Assembly: GCA_964461295.1 (NCBI GenBank)
Contig: CAYWTX010000502.1
Coordinates: 1 to 6,718, forward strand
Source: CAYWTX01 sp964461295
GTDB lineage: Bacteria; Planctomycetota; Phycisphaerae; SM23-33
Reading direction: 5' to 3'
DNA length: 6,718 nt
This document shows, one piece after another, positions 1-5,470 of this stretch (the stretch's first letter is position 1; every line of letters begins with the position of its first letter). The position numbers were made by a program, and so were the translations under genes. The notes below the pieces were generated by a model. That model was not told the origin of the DNA and ran no database searches. It worked only from the letters and a program-made list of their open reading frames with translations.

Positions 1-28
1 GCTGGCCCTGCTGAAAGTCGAGCTGTAG
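1..28 (+). CDS. Possible C-terminal end of a gene entering from the left
   Basis: Reading from base 2, the window opens with the codons for LALLKVEL followed by a TAG stop at 26-28. The peptide looks like an ordinary amphipathic protein end, and the next structure downstream is a hairpin (86-112) that could terminate this gene. Eight residues are too few to assign a family. The other forward frame that is open at the edge runs into the hairpin, which makes it the less likely choice. This is an inference from position and composition only. Confidence 0.35.
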
Positions 29-79
29 GCGGCGTCCGGGCCGATGCCGGAGAACGTAGTCAGTACGTGCAACCTGAAA

Positions 80-235
80 TCAAACGGAACCCCTTCCAAA
101 AGAAGGGGTTCCCTCATTATCGGGCCGGGAACTTCGGACTAGTCCCGTCGCCGCGCGAACGGCAATGACGAATGAGAGGATGACGACGCCCGAGAGAAGC
201 GCCTGAACCCAGAACCATCCGCACAGAAGGCACAT
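80..235 (-). CDS. Possible 51-residue single-span membrane peptide
   Basis: In a different frame inside the truncated gene above, an ATG at 235 opens a 51-codon frame. Residues 2-26 are strongly hydrophobic (CLLCGWFW, then QALLSGVVILSFVIAV), followed by a basic and polar tail, which is the look of a single transmembrane segment. A GGGGCGGGA run just before the ATG could serve as a ribosome binding site. Against it, the frame runs through the terminator hairpin and stops at 80-82, beyond the stem, which is unusual for a real gene. It could be chance hydrophobicity in GC-rich DNA or the remnant of another gene. No family is recognised. Confidence 0.2.
   Translation of the reverse strand: MCLLCGWFWVQALLSGVVILSFVIAVRAATGLVRSSRPDNEGTPSFGRGSV
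86..112. terminator. Hairpin, probable bidirectional terminator
   Basis: An 11-bp perfect stem (86-96 pairing with 102-112, GGAACCCCTTC / GAAGGGGTTCC) closes a 5-base CAAAA loop. Read on the minus strand it is followed by GTTTGATTTC, a modest U-rich tail. Read on the plus strand the tail is CTCATTAT, which is weaker. It lies between the end of the minus-strand pyrG unit and the end of a putative plus-strand gene at base 28, the usual site for a terminator shared by converging genes. The U tracts are imperfect, so efficiency is uncertain, but the stem itself is unambiguous. Confidence 0.7.
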
Positions 236-375
236 TCCCGCCCCGGCGATTCATCTGAACCCAATCGGTCTTCGCCTGGATGGTCCAGAACCCACTCGAC
301 CTCATCCTCGCCCACATCGTGATTGTACACGTGGGGCTGTCCTGTGTGTGGATCGATGCAGTAACTGACATGCAC
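139..375 (-). pseudogene. Truncated DUF4258-like small protein gene after pyrG
   Basis: A GTG at 375, preceded by a purine-rich AAGGGGGTGG about 3 bases upstream, opens a 78-codon frame 11 bases after the pyrG stop, so it is probably co-transcribed with pyrG. The first ~40 residues (YCIDPHTGQPHVYNH, then GEDEVEWVLDHPGEDRLGSDES) resemble, from memory, small DUF4258/BrnT-like proteins common in planctomycetes. Those usually start with a YxIDPxTGxPHxxxHG stretch and an EDEVxxVLxxPGEDRPG stretch, then continue with an IGxTxxGRYLRVIYVPD core and a basic tail. Here the similarity stops after about residue 43. The rest is serine- and arginine-rich and lacks the core, and I do not find that core in the other two minus-strand frames. 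I therefore call it a 3'-truncated or replaced remnant. A short divergent intact gene cannot be excluded. Confidence 0.5.
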
Positions 376-386
376 TTTCCACCCCC

Positions 387-2111
387 TTACTTCTTGCGCT
401 CCAGCGCGGCCTTCACCAGCCCCACGAACATCGGCTGGGGGCGCAGCGGGCGGCTCGTCAGTTCCGGGTGGAACTGGGCGGCCAGGAAGTACGGGTGTTC
501 CTTCCGCGGCAACTCCAGCACCTGCATGATCGGGTGCACCGGGTGCCGGCCGGAGAAGATCATCCCCGCCTTCTCCAGCGTCGGGATGAATTGGGGGTCG
601 ACCTCGTAGCGGTGGCGGAACCGCTCGCGAACGCGCTTGGCCCCGCCGAACAACTCGCAGGCAAAGCTGCCGGGCGCGATGTCCACGTCCTGCCCGCCCA
701 GGCGCATGTTCCCGCCCAGGCCCTCGATCTTCTTCTGCTCCGGCAGGATGTCGATCACCGGCTGCGGCGTGTCGGGGCGAAGTTCGGTGCTGTCGGCCTC
801 GGCCAGGCCGCACACGTTCCGCGCGTACTCGATCACCGCCATCTGGAAGCCCAGGCAGATGCCCAGATACGGCAGCTTGTTCTCGCGGGCGTGGCGGATG
901 CAGGCGATCTTCCCGCCCGTGCCGCGAACGCCGAACCCGCCGGGAACGATGATGCCGTCGCAATCGGCGACGGCCTCGGCGGCGTTGCGCTCGCTCAGGT
1001 CGGTCGTGTCGATCCACCGCACGTTGACGTGGGCGTCGTTGGCGGCCCCGGCGTGCTCCAGCGCCTTGATGATGCTGGCGTAGCTGTCGCGCAAGGCCGT
1101 GTACTTGCCCGTGATGCCGATGGACACCTGCCGCGGCGGGGCGGTGATGCGGGCGGCGAAGCGGTCCCACTGAATGGCCGCCCGCACGTCGGCGGCGGAG
1201 TTCACCTTGCTGCCCAGGTTGAGCATCTGGACGACTTCGCTGTCCAGACGCGCCTCGCGCATGATCGACGGCAGCAGGTAGATGCTCGGCAGGTCGTGCA
1301 TCGAGAACACGCGCCCGATGGGCACGTTGGTGTACACCGCGATCTTCTGGCGGACCTTGTCGTTCACCACGTCCTCGGCGCGGCAGGCCACGATGTCCGG
1401 GTGGATGCCGAACTCCATCAGCCGCTTGAGGCCGAGCTGGGCGGCCTTGGACTTCTGTTCGCCCAGCGCCAGGGGGTGAAGGATGTACGTCAGCGCGACG
1501 GAGATCATCGAGCCGGGCCCCTCTTCGTAGGCCATCTCGCGCAGGGCCTCGATGTAGAAGGCGTTCTCGATGTCGCCCACCGTGCCGCCGACCTCGATGA
1601 AGACCACGTCGGCCTGGGTGCTCGCCGCCAGCTCGCGCAGACGCATCTTCACCTCGCCGGTCACGTGGGGGATCATCTGCACGTCGCGCCCGAGGTACAC
1701 GCCGGCCCGCTCCTTGTCCAACACCTCGCGGTAAATCTGCCCGCTGGTGGCGAAGTTCGCGCGCCCAAGGTCCTGGTCGAGCATCCGCTCGTAGGTGCCC
1801 AGGTCCATGTCGGTCTCCATCCCGTCGTCCAGGACGAAGACCTCGCCATGCCGGAAGGGGTTCAGCGTGCCCGAATCGATGTTCAGGTACCCCTCCAGCT
1901 TGATGGGCGAGACGCGAAGGCCCTTGTCCTTCAGCAGCTTGGCCAGCGAGGAAGAGAAGATGCCCTTCCCCAGGCCGCTGATGACCGTGCCGTACACGGC
2001 CACGTACTTGCACTGGCCGATCCGGTAGTTGGTGGGCAGGGGCGTGTAGAATTCCGTCTCGTCGGTTTTCTCGCGGACGGACCGCAGCAGTTCCATGGCG
2101 TCGTCTACCAT
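387..2111 (-). CDS. pyrG: CTP synthase (glutamine-hydrolysing)
   Basis: This enzyme converts UTP to CTP using ATP and glutamine-derived ammonia, the last step of de novo cytidine nucleotide synthesis, in the cytosol. From the ATG at 2111 it has 574 residues. The amidoligase domain carries the P-loop GTVISGLGKG (41-50, Lys49), the HGEVFVLDDG stretch, Asp103 in ETDMDLG, and Glu173 in EVGGTVGD, the last two matching the Mg2+ ligands of the E. coli enzyme. KSKAAQ (220-225) matches the UTP/CTP-binding KTKPTQ. The C-terminal class I glutaminase domain has PGGFGVRG, the nucleophile Cys419 in GICLGFQ, and His548/Glu550 in FHPE. It is longer than E. coli PyrG (545) because of a ~34-residue N-terminal extension. 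The usual KLDPYINVDPGT is KLEGYLNIDSGT here, so this is a divergent subfamily with all catalytic residues kept. A GTG at 2141 would add 10 residues. I prefer 2111 because a -10-like TACAGT lies 8 bases before it and neither start has a clear Shine-Dalgarno. Confidence 0.96.
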   Translation of the reverse strand: MVDDAMELLRSVREKTDETEFYTPLPTNYRIGQCKYVAVYGTVISGLGKGIFSSSLAKLLKDKGLRVSPIKLEGYLNIDSGTLNPFRHGEVFVLDDGMETDMDLGTYERMLDQDLGRANFATSGQIYREVLDKERAGVYLGRDVQMIPHVTGEVKMRLRELAASTQADVVFIEVGGTVGDIENAFYIEALREMAYEEGPGSMISVALTYILHPLALGEQKSKAAQLGLKRLMEFGIHPDIVACRAEDVVNDKVRQKIAVYTNVPIGRVFSMHDLPSIYLLPSIMREARLDSEVVQMLNLGSKVNSAADVRAAIQWDRFAARITAPPRQVSIGITGKYTALRDSYASIIKALEHAGAANDAHVNVRWIDTTDLSERNAAEAVADCDGIIVPGGFGVRGTGGKIACIRHARENKLPYLGICLGFQMAVIEYARNVCGLAEADSTELRPDTPQPVIDILPEQKKIEGLGGNMRLGGQDVDIAPGSFACELFGGAKRVRERFRHRYEVDPQFIPTLEKAGMIFSGRHPVHPIMQVLELPRKEHPYFLAAQFHPELTSRPLRPQPMFVGLVKAALERKK

Positions 2112-2292
2112 GGAAACGTACTGTAGCGACTCGCGCCGCACACTGGAAGCGGGAAGTGGGAAGCGCCTCAGTTTTCCCGCAACCCATTTCTCTTTCCCGC
2201 GTCTGAGGTATCATTACACCCGTCACGGTGTCCGGATCGGCTGCCTGGCTGGAAGCTGGTCGCTGGCAGCCGGCAGCTCTAGAGGAACGAAC
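2112..2292. other. Divergent intergenic region with short repeats
   Basis: This ~180-base stretch separates divergent pyrG and the GYF_2 gene. A purine-rich part built on GGAAG/GGGAAG units (2145-2165) is followed by a pyrimidine-rich part (2172-2200) with two copies of TTTCCCGC, so GCGGGAA (2149-2155) can pair with either TTCCCGC (2174-2180 or 2194-2200). CCTCAG (2166-2171) and CTGAGG (2203-2208) form another inverted pair. TATCAT (2209-2214) is a possible plus-strand -10 box without a convincing -35. From 2245 to 2279 the sequence is CTGG/CAGC-rich, and CGGCTGCC (2238-2245) pairs perfectly with GGCAGCCG (2265-2272). I see no gene or RNA family I can name here. Confidence 0.45.
2120..2125 (-). 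promoter_or_regulatory. -10-like hexamer for a leaderless pyrG transcript
   Basis: On the minus strand TACAGT ends 8 bases before the ATG at 2111. It matches the TAnnnT form of a sigma-70 -10 box, and transcription from it would begin at or within a base or two of the start codon. No Shine-Dalgarno lies before this ATG. The -35 position at 17-base spacing reads TTCCAG, a weak match. The support is positional and is strengthened by the same arrangement before mnmG. Confidence 0.4.
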
Positions 2293-2805
2293 ATGGCCGA
2301 AAGCAGACAATGGTACTGTGCGGTGAACGGGCAGCGGTTCGGCCCGGTGAGCGACCAGGAACTGGCGGCATGGATTCAGCAGGGGCGGCTCAAGCCCGCC
2401 GATCTCGTCTGGTGCGAAGGCATGGCCGAGTGGCAGCCGATGCAGAACGTGCGCCACATGTTCCCGGCCATCGCCCTGCCGCCGACGCCCCCTGGCCAGG
2501 CCGCGACGGCAAGCGTCGCCTACTCGCAGCCCCACCGGGGCGGCGTGGTGCTCGCCCTGGGCATCGTCGGCATCGTCGCCTGCTGGATCTGCGGCGCCGT
2601 CGCCTGGTCGATGGGCAACAAGGACATGGCCGCCATGCGCGCCGGCGTGATGGACCCCACCGGCGAGGGGATGACCCAGGCGGGGCGCATCTGCGGCATG
2701 GTCGGCACCATCCTGGGCATCGTCGGCTGCGGAATCGCCATCCTGTACATCATCTTCATGGTCGGCATATTCGGCGTTGCCGCCGCGGGCGGCAACCTGC
2801 ATTGA
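2293..2805 (+). CDS. GYF_2 (DUF4339) and DUF4190 membrane protein
   Basis: The product has 170 residues. The ATG at 2293 is chosen because AGAGG (2281-2285) sits 7 bases upstream and the GYF_2 domain begins straight after it; the open frame further upstream is intergenic. Residues ~7-55 form the GYF_2 domain (WYCAVNGQRFGPVSDQEL, then IQQGRLKPADLVWCEGMAEWQP), the bacterial relative of the proline-rich-peptide-binding GYF fold. A Pro/Ala linker (61-82) follows. Residues 83-106 and ~132-162 are two hydrophobic segments with a DUF4190-like pattern (VLALGIVGIVACWICGAVAW, then GRICGMVGTILGIVGC). The GYF_2 domain would lie on the cytoplasmic side if the positive-inside rule holds. The biological role is unknown; families of this architecture are common in planctomycetes and related phyla. 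The next gene starts 22 bases downstream and also encodes a membrane protein, so the two probably share a transcript. Confidence 0.87.
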   Translation: MAESRQWYCAVNGQRFGPVSDQELAAWIQQGRLKPADLVWCEGMAEWQPMQNVRHMFPAIALPPTPPGQAATASVAYSQPHRGGVVLALGIVGIVACWICGAVAWSMGNKDMAAMRAGVMDPTGEGMTQAGRICGMVGTILGIVGCGIAILYIIFMVGIFGVAAAGGNLH

Positions 2806-2827
2806 GCGACCCGTGAAGGCCCCGCCC

Positions 2828-3262
2828 ATGCTGCCCCCGATGGTCCGCCTGGCCCGCGTGCCGCGGCGCCCGCCCTGGCCGTTATGGGCCGTCGCCATCG
2901 TCGCCGGGTGGCTGGGCATGATCGGCGGCATTGAGTTGCTCACGCGCCACTACGACGTGCGGCTCGATCTGTGCATGGTGAAACGCTTCACTCACCTGCC
3001 CTGCCCCACCTGCGGAACCACGCGCGGCACGCTCAGCATCCTTCAGGGACACCCCCTGCGGGCCTGGGCGTTCAACCCGCTGATGTTCACCGTCCTGGCG
3101 GTCTGGGGATCGTCGCTGCTGGCCCGCCTGGCATTCGCCCGGGCCGTGCGGATCACCTGGACGCGCCGCGGCCGACTCATCGCCTGGGCCGTCGCCGTCG
3201 TGCTCATCCTGGCCAACTGGGCGTACGTGATATGGGTGGGGGACAAGCTGGGGGTTGGGTGA
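2828..3262 (+). CDS. DUF2752 family membrane protein
   Basis: This is a 144-residue protein. The hallmark of DUF2752 is visible at 59-84: CPTCGTTRGTLSILQG followed by HPLRAWAFNPLMF, meaning a CxxCGxTR motif (Cys59, Cys62), a short amphipathic helix and an NPL motif before a membrane span. Hydrophobic segments lie at about 17-37, 84-103 and 117-138, so I expect three membrane spans with the cysteine motif in the loop after the first. The paired cysteines could bind metal or form a disulfide, but the biochemical function of the family is not known to me. The ATG at 2828 is preferred because GAAGG lies 8 bases upstream. A GTG at 2813 (5 codons earlier) is the alternative and has only a weak GAG. 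It probably forms an operon with the preceding GYF_2/DUF4190 gene. Confidence 0.87.
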   Translation: MLPPMVRLARVPRRPPWPLWAVAIVAGWLGMIGGIELLTRHYDVRLDLCMVKRFTHLPCPTCGTTRGTLSILQGHPLRAWAFNPLMFTVLAVWGSSLLARLAFARAVRITWTRRGRLIAWAVAVVLILANWAYVIWVGDKLGVG

Positions 3263-3282
3263 CCTCAGCGGGAGACCAACAG

Positions 3283-3305
3283 AGCCGGCTCGTCTCGAGC
3301 CGGTT
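3283..3305 (+). terminator. Hairpin between DUF2752 gene and mnmG
   Basis: CCGGCTCG (3285-3292) and CGAGCCGG (3296-3303) form a perfect 8-bp stem with a TCT loop, extended by one G-T and one A-T pair to 3283/3305. It begins 20 bases after the stop codon at 3262 and ends 42 bases before the mnmG -10-like box. The position suits a terminator for the membrane-protein pair. There is no U tract after it (TTGCCCAAG follows), so it may be a weak or Rho-assisted terminator or an mRNA end-stabilising hairpin. Confidence 0.5.
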
Positions 3306-3347
3306 GCCCAAGACAAGTGCCCGCGCCCCAACGCACTTCCCATCCGC

Positions 3348-3353
3348 TACAAT
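3348..3353 (+). promoter_or_regulatory. -10 box for a leaderless mnmG transcript
   Basis: TACAAT differs from the sigma-70 consensus TATAAT at one base and ends 6 bases before the ATG at 3360. A start site about 7 bases after the box would fall on the A of the ATG, giving an mRNA without a 5' leader. No Shine-Dalgarno is present before the ATG (CAATGCCTCC). I find no TTGACA-like -35 at the right spacing. Confidence 0.5.
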
Positions 3354-3359
3354 GCCTCC

Positions 3360-5462
3360 ATGGCCCCGGACTTCGACATCGTGGTGGTCGGCGGCGGGCA
3401 CGCCGGCGTCGAGGCCGCCTGGGCCGCCGCAAGGCTCGGCGCCCGCACCGCGCTGGTCAGCCTGCTGCCCGACACCATCGCCCAGATGTCGTGCAACCCC
3501 GCCATCGGCGGCATCGGCAAGGGGCAGATCGTCCGCGAGATCGACGCCCTCGGCGGCCTCATGGGCCTCGCCGCCGACGCCACCGGCATCCAGTTCCGCA
3601 TGCTCAACCGCTCCAAGGGCCCGGCCGTGTGGGGCCCCCGCTGCCAGTCCGACCGCCACGCCTACGCCGCGTGGGTGCAGGACGAACTGAAGCGGTTACC
3701 GAACCTGACGATCGTCGCGGGGGAGATCACCGACGTTCTCACCGAAAACGGATGCGTCATCGGCGCGCGGATCGCGAATGCGACTCTCTTGCCGGAGGAT
3801 CCCGCTTGTAGTTCCGCCGTAAGGCGGGCTGTTTCGCCCCCGACGCGTGCCGGGATTCCGCCTTACGGCGGGACTACGAACCAAGACCTCCGTTGTTCGC
3901 AAGTCATCCTCACGCCCGGCACGTTCCTGGGCGGCGTGATGCACCAGGGCGAGCGAATCTGGCCCGGCGGACGCTACGACGAACCCGCCGCCGGCGCTCT
4001 CGGCGACGCCCTTCGCCGACTCGGCATCCAACTGCTCCGCCTCAAAACCGGCACGTGCCCGCGCCTGGCCGCCGAGACCATCGACTACTCCCGCTGCCGC
4101 CGTCAGGACGGCGACGAGCCGCCCCTGCCCTTCTCCTTCCTCAACGACCGCCTCGACGTCGCCCAGAAGCCCTGCTGGCTGACCGCCACCACGCCTGAAG
4201 TCCACGACGCCATCCGCGCCAACCTCCACCGCGCCCCCATGTTCACCGGGCAGATCACCTCCTCCGGGCCGCGGTACTGCCCGTCGCTGGAGACCAAGAT
4301 CGACCGCTTCGCCGACAAGACCAGCCACCAGGTGTTCCTCGAACCCGAGGGGCGCGCCACCAACTGGATCTACTGCAACGGCATCTCCACCTCGCTGCCG
4401 CTGGACGTGCAGGAGTTCGTCGTCCACCACATCCCCGGCCTGGAACGCGCCGAGATCGTCCGCTACGGCTACGCCATCGAGTACGACTACGCCCCGCCCA
4501 CGCAACTGCGGGCCACGCTGGAGACCAAGGCCGTCGCCGGGCTGTTCCTGGCCGGGCAGATCAACGGCACCACCGGCTACGAGGAGGCCGCCGCCCAAGG
4601 ACTCATCGCCGGCGTCAACGCCGCCTGCCGCCTCCGCGGCCGCGACGAACTCGTCCTCGGACGCGACCAGGCCTACATCGGCGTGATGATCGACGACCTG
4701 GTCACCAAGGGCGTCACCGAACCCTACCGCATGTTCACCAGCCGCGCCGAACACCGCCTCAGCCTGCGAGGCGACAACGCCGACCGCCGCCTGACGCCCA
4801 TCGGGCGCCAGCTCGGCCTGGCCGACGACGAGCGATGGGCGCGGTTCTCGGCCGCGAAACAAGCCGGCGAGACGGCGAAGGAACTCCTGCAATCGATACG
4901 CTCCCCGCGAACGAAAAGCGTGCCCGCCTGCGAAGAAGAGGAAGCCAATCGCAGAGAACGCGGAGAGCGCGGAGAGGAAGTTTCCGATCAAGAAACCTCT
5001 GCGCCCTCTGCGTTCCCTGCGATCATCTCCCCTCTTCCCGGTCCGTGTCGCACCCTCTGGAATCTCCTCCAGAACCCCGCCATCACGCTGGATCAACTGC
5101 TCCAGCTCGCGCCCCCCGACGCACGCTGCCACCTCGCCTCGCTGCTCAACACGCACGGCGCCGCCGTCCAGTCCGTCGCCGTCGACGGCCGCTACGAGGG
5201 CTACCTCGCCCGCGAGCAGTCGGGCCTCCAACAGATGCAGCAGCTCGACGCCCGCCTCCTGCCCGAGGGCCTGGACTACGCAGCCGTGCCCCACCTCCGC
5301 CAGGAGGCCAAGGAGAAGCTCGCCCGTCTCCGCCCGCGGTCGATGGGCCAGGCCCTCCGCGTCAGCGGCATCACCCCCGCCGACGTCGCCGTCCTGGGCG
5401 TCCACGTCGCCCGACTTGCCCCGCCCCTCCCTCGGGGCCGCAAGCAGGAACGCCAGGATTGA
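3360..5462 (+). CDS. mnmG: tRNA uridine-34 5-carboxymethylaminomethyl synthesis enzyme MnmG
   Basis: MnmG (GidA) with MnmE installs the (carboxymethyl)aminomethyl group on wobble uridine 34 of certain tRNAs, using FAD and methylene-tetrahydrofolate, in the cytosol. The 700-residue product has the FAD Rossmann motif GGGHAG (11-16), family signature SCNPAIGGIGKG (44-55), KGPAVWGPRCQSDR (86-99), TGTFLGG-like PGTFLGG (186-192), GPRYCPSLETKI (303-314), HQVFLEPEG (323-331), GQINGTTGYEEAAAQG (399-414) and EPYRMFTSRAEHRL (454-467). Cys45 and Cys272 match the two conserved cysteines of the E. coli enzyme (C47, C277). The C-terminal MnmE/tRNA-binding helical domain ends with SMGQALRVSGITPADV (661-676). 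It exceeds the usual ~625 residues mainly because of two extra segments, about residues 143-177 and 515-560, each containing an in-frame palindromic element (3808-3877 and 4948-5023). All core motifs outside these are intact. The ATG at 3360 is chosen because the family begins right there (FDIVVVGGG). The frame is open 35 codons further up, but that part has no homology. The mnmE partner is not in the window. Confidence 0.97.
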   Translation: MAPDFDIVVVGGGHAGVEAAWAAARLGARTALVSLLPDTIAQMSCNPAIGGIGKGQIVREIDALGGLMGLAADATGIQFRMLNRSKGPAVWGPRCQSDRHAYAAWVQDELKRLPNLTIVAGEITDVLTENGCVIGARIANATLLPEDPACSSAVRRAVSPPTRAGIPPYGGTTNQDLRCSQVILTPGTFLGGVMHQGERIWPGGRYDEPAAGALGDALRRLGIQLLRLKTGTCPRLAAETIDYSRCRRQDGDEPPLPFSFLNDRLDVAQKPCWLTATTPEVHDAIRANLHRAPMFTGQITSSGPRYCPSLETKIDRFADKTSHQVFLEPEGRATNWIYCNGISTSLPLDVQEFVVHHIPGLERAEIVRYGYAIEYDYAPPTQLRATLETKAVAGLFLAGQINGTTGYEEAAAQGLIAGVNAACRLRGRDELVLGRDQAYIGVMIDDLVTKGVTEPYRMFTSRAEHRLSLRGDNADRRLTPIGRQLGLADDERWARFSAAKQAGETAKELLQSIRSPRTKSVPACEEEEANRRERGERGEEVSDQETSAPSAFPAIISPLPGPCRTLWNLLQNPAITLDQLLQLAPPDARCHLASLLNTHGAAVQSVAVDGRYEGYLAREQSGLQQMQQLDARLLPEGLDYAAVPHLRQEAKEKLARLRPRSMGQALRVSGITPADVAVLGVHVARLAPPLPRGRKQERQD
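3808..3877. repeat. REP-like inverted palindromic element inside mnmG
   Basis: Two 20-base arms, GTAGTTCCGCCGTAAGGCGG (3808-3827) and its near reverse complement CCGCCTTACGGCGGGACTAC (3858-3877), match at 19 of 20 positions around a 30-base middle. Each arm also contains its own small palindrome (CCGCC-4-GGCGG), the layout of paired REP sequences. A third small stem, GGGC-TGTTTC-GCCC, lies at 3826-3839. The element is read in frame as about residues 150-173 of MnmG, within a region ~33 residues longer than in E. coli MnmG. The motif resembles dispersed repeats I associate with planctomycete genomes, a point from memory that needs a genome search. Confidence 0.8.
4948..5023. repeat. GCAGAGA-type hairpin element inside mnmG
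   Basis: The left arm 4948-4974 (begins ATCGCAGAGAACGCGGAGAG) pairs with 4997-5023 (ends CTCTGCGTTCCCTGCGAT). Over 27 positions I count 23 Watson-Crick pairs, 2 G-T pairs and 2 mismatches, with a ~22-base loop. Each arm is itself a tandem series of GCGGAGA/GCAGAGA-like units. The AACGCAGAGAGCGCAGAGAG type is a dispersed repeat I recall from planctomycetes and other GC-rich bacteria, often mis-annotated as LCALCVLC-type peptides. Read in frame it gives an Arg/Glu-rich stretch (RRERGERGEE) then VSDQETSAPSAFPAI, about residues 530-555 of MnmG. This falls in the helical C-terminal region, where the protein is ~26 residues longer than E. coli MnmG. Confidence 0.8.
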
Positions 5463-5470
5463 GGCCCGTT

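Noticed and set aside
468..2126. Long plus-strand open frame antisense to pyrG.
   Set aside because: Composition (Val/Ala/Asp/His-rich) is the expected mirror of a GC-rich gene, with no family resemblance.
2095..2292. Upstream extension of the GYF_2 gene frame, starting inside pyrG.
   Set aside because: The ATG at 2293 has a good ribosome binding site and immediately precedes the domain; the upstream part is repeat-rich intergenic sequence.
139..2943. Very long open frame on the minus strand covering pyrG and the membrane gene.
   Set aside because: It is an Arg/Gly/Ala-rich shadow of pyrG in another frame, typical of GC-rich DNA. Only its last 79 codons, read from the GTG at 375, resemble a real gene.
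3255..3359. 35-codon upstream extension of the mnmG frame.
   Set aside because: It crosses the hairpin and the -10-like box, has no family resemblance, and the FAD domain begins directly after the ATG at 3360.
3781..3905. The first palindrome considered as a frameshift splitting mnmG into two pseudogene halves.
   Set aside because: The frame is continuous, without stops, and both flanks align in the same frame with the MnmG core.
4948..5023. The spaced GCGGAGA/GCAGAGA units considered as a CRISPR array.
   Set aside because: The units are 7-10 bases without spacers of constant length and form one inverted pair, so this is a hairpin element.
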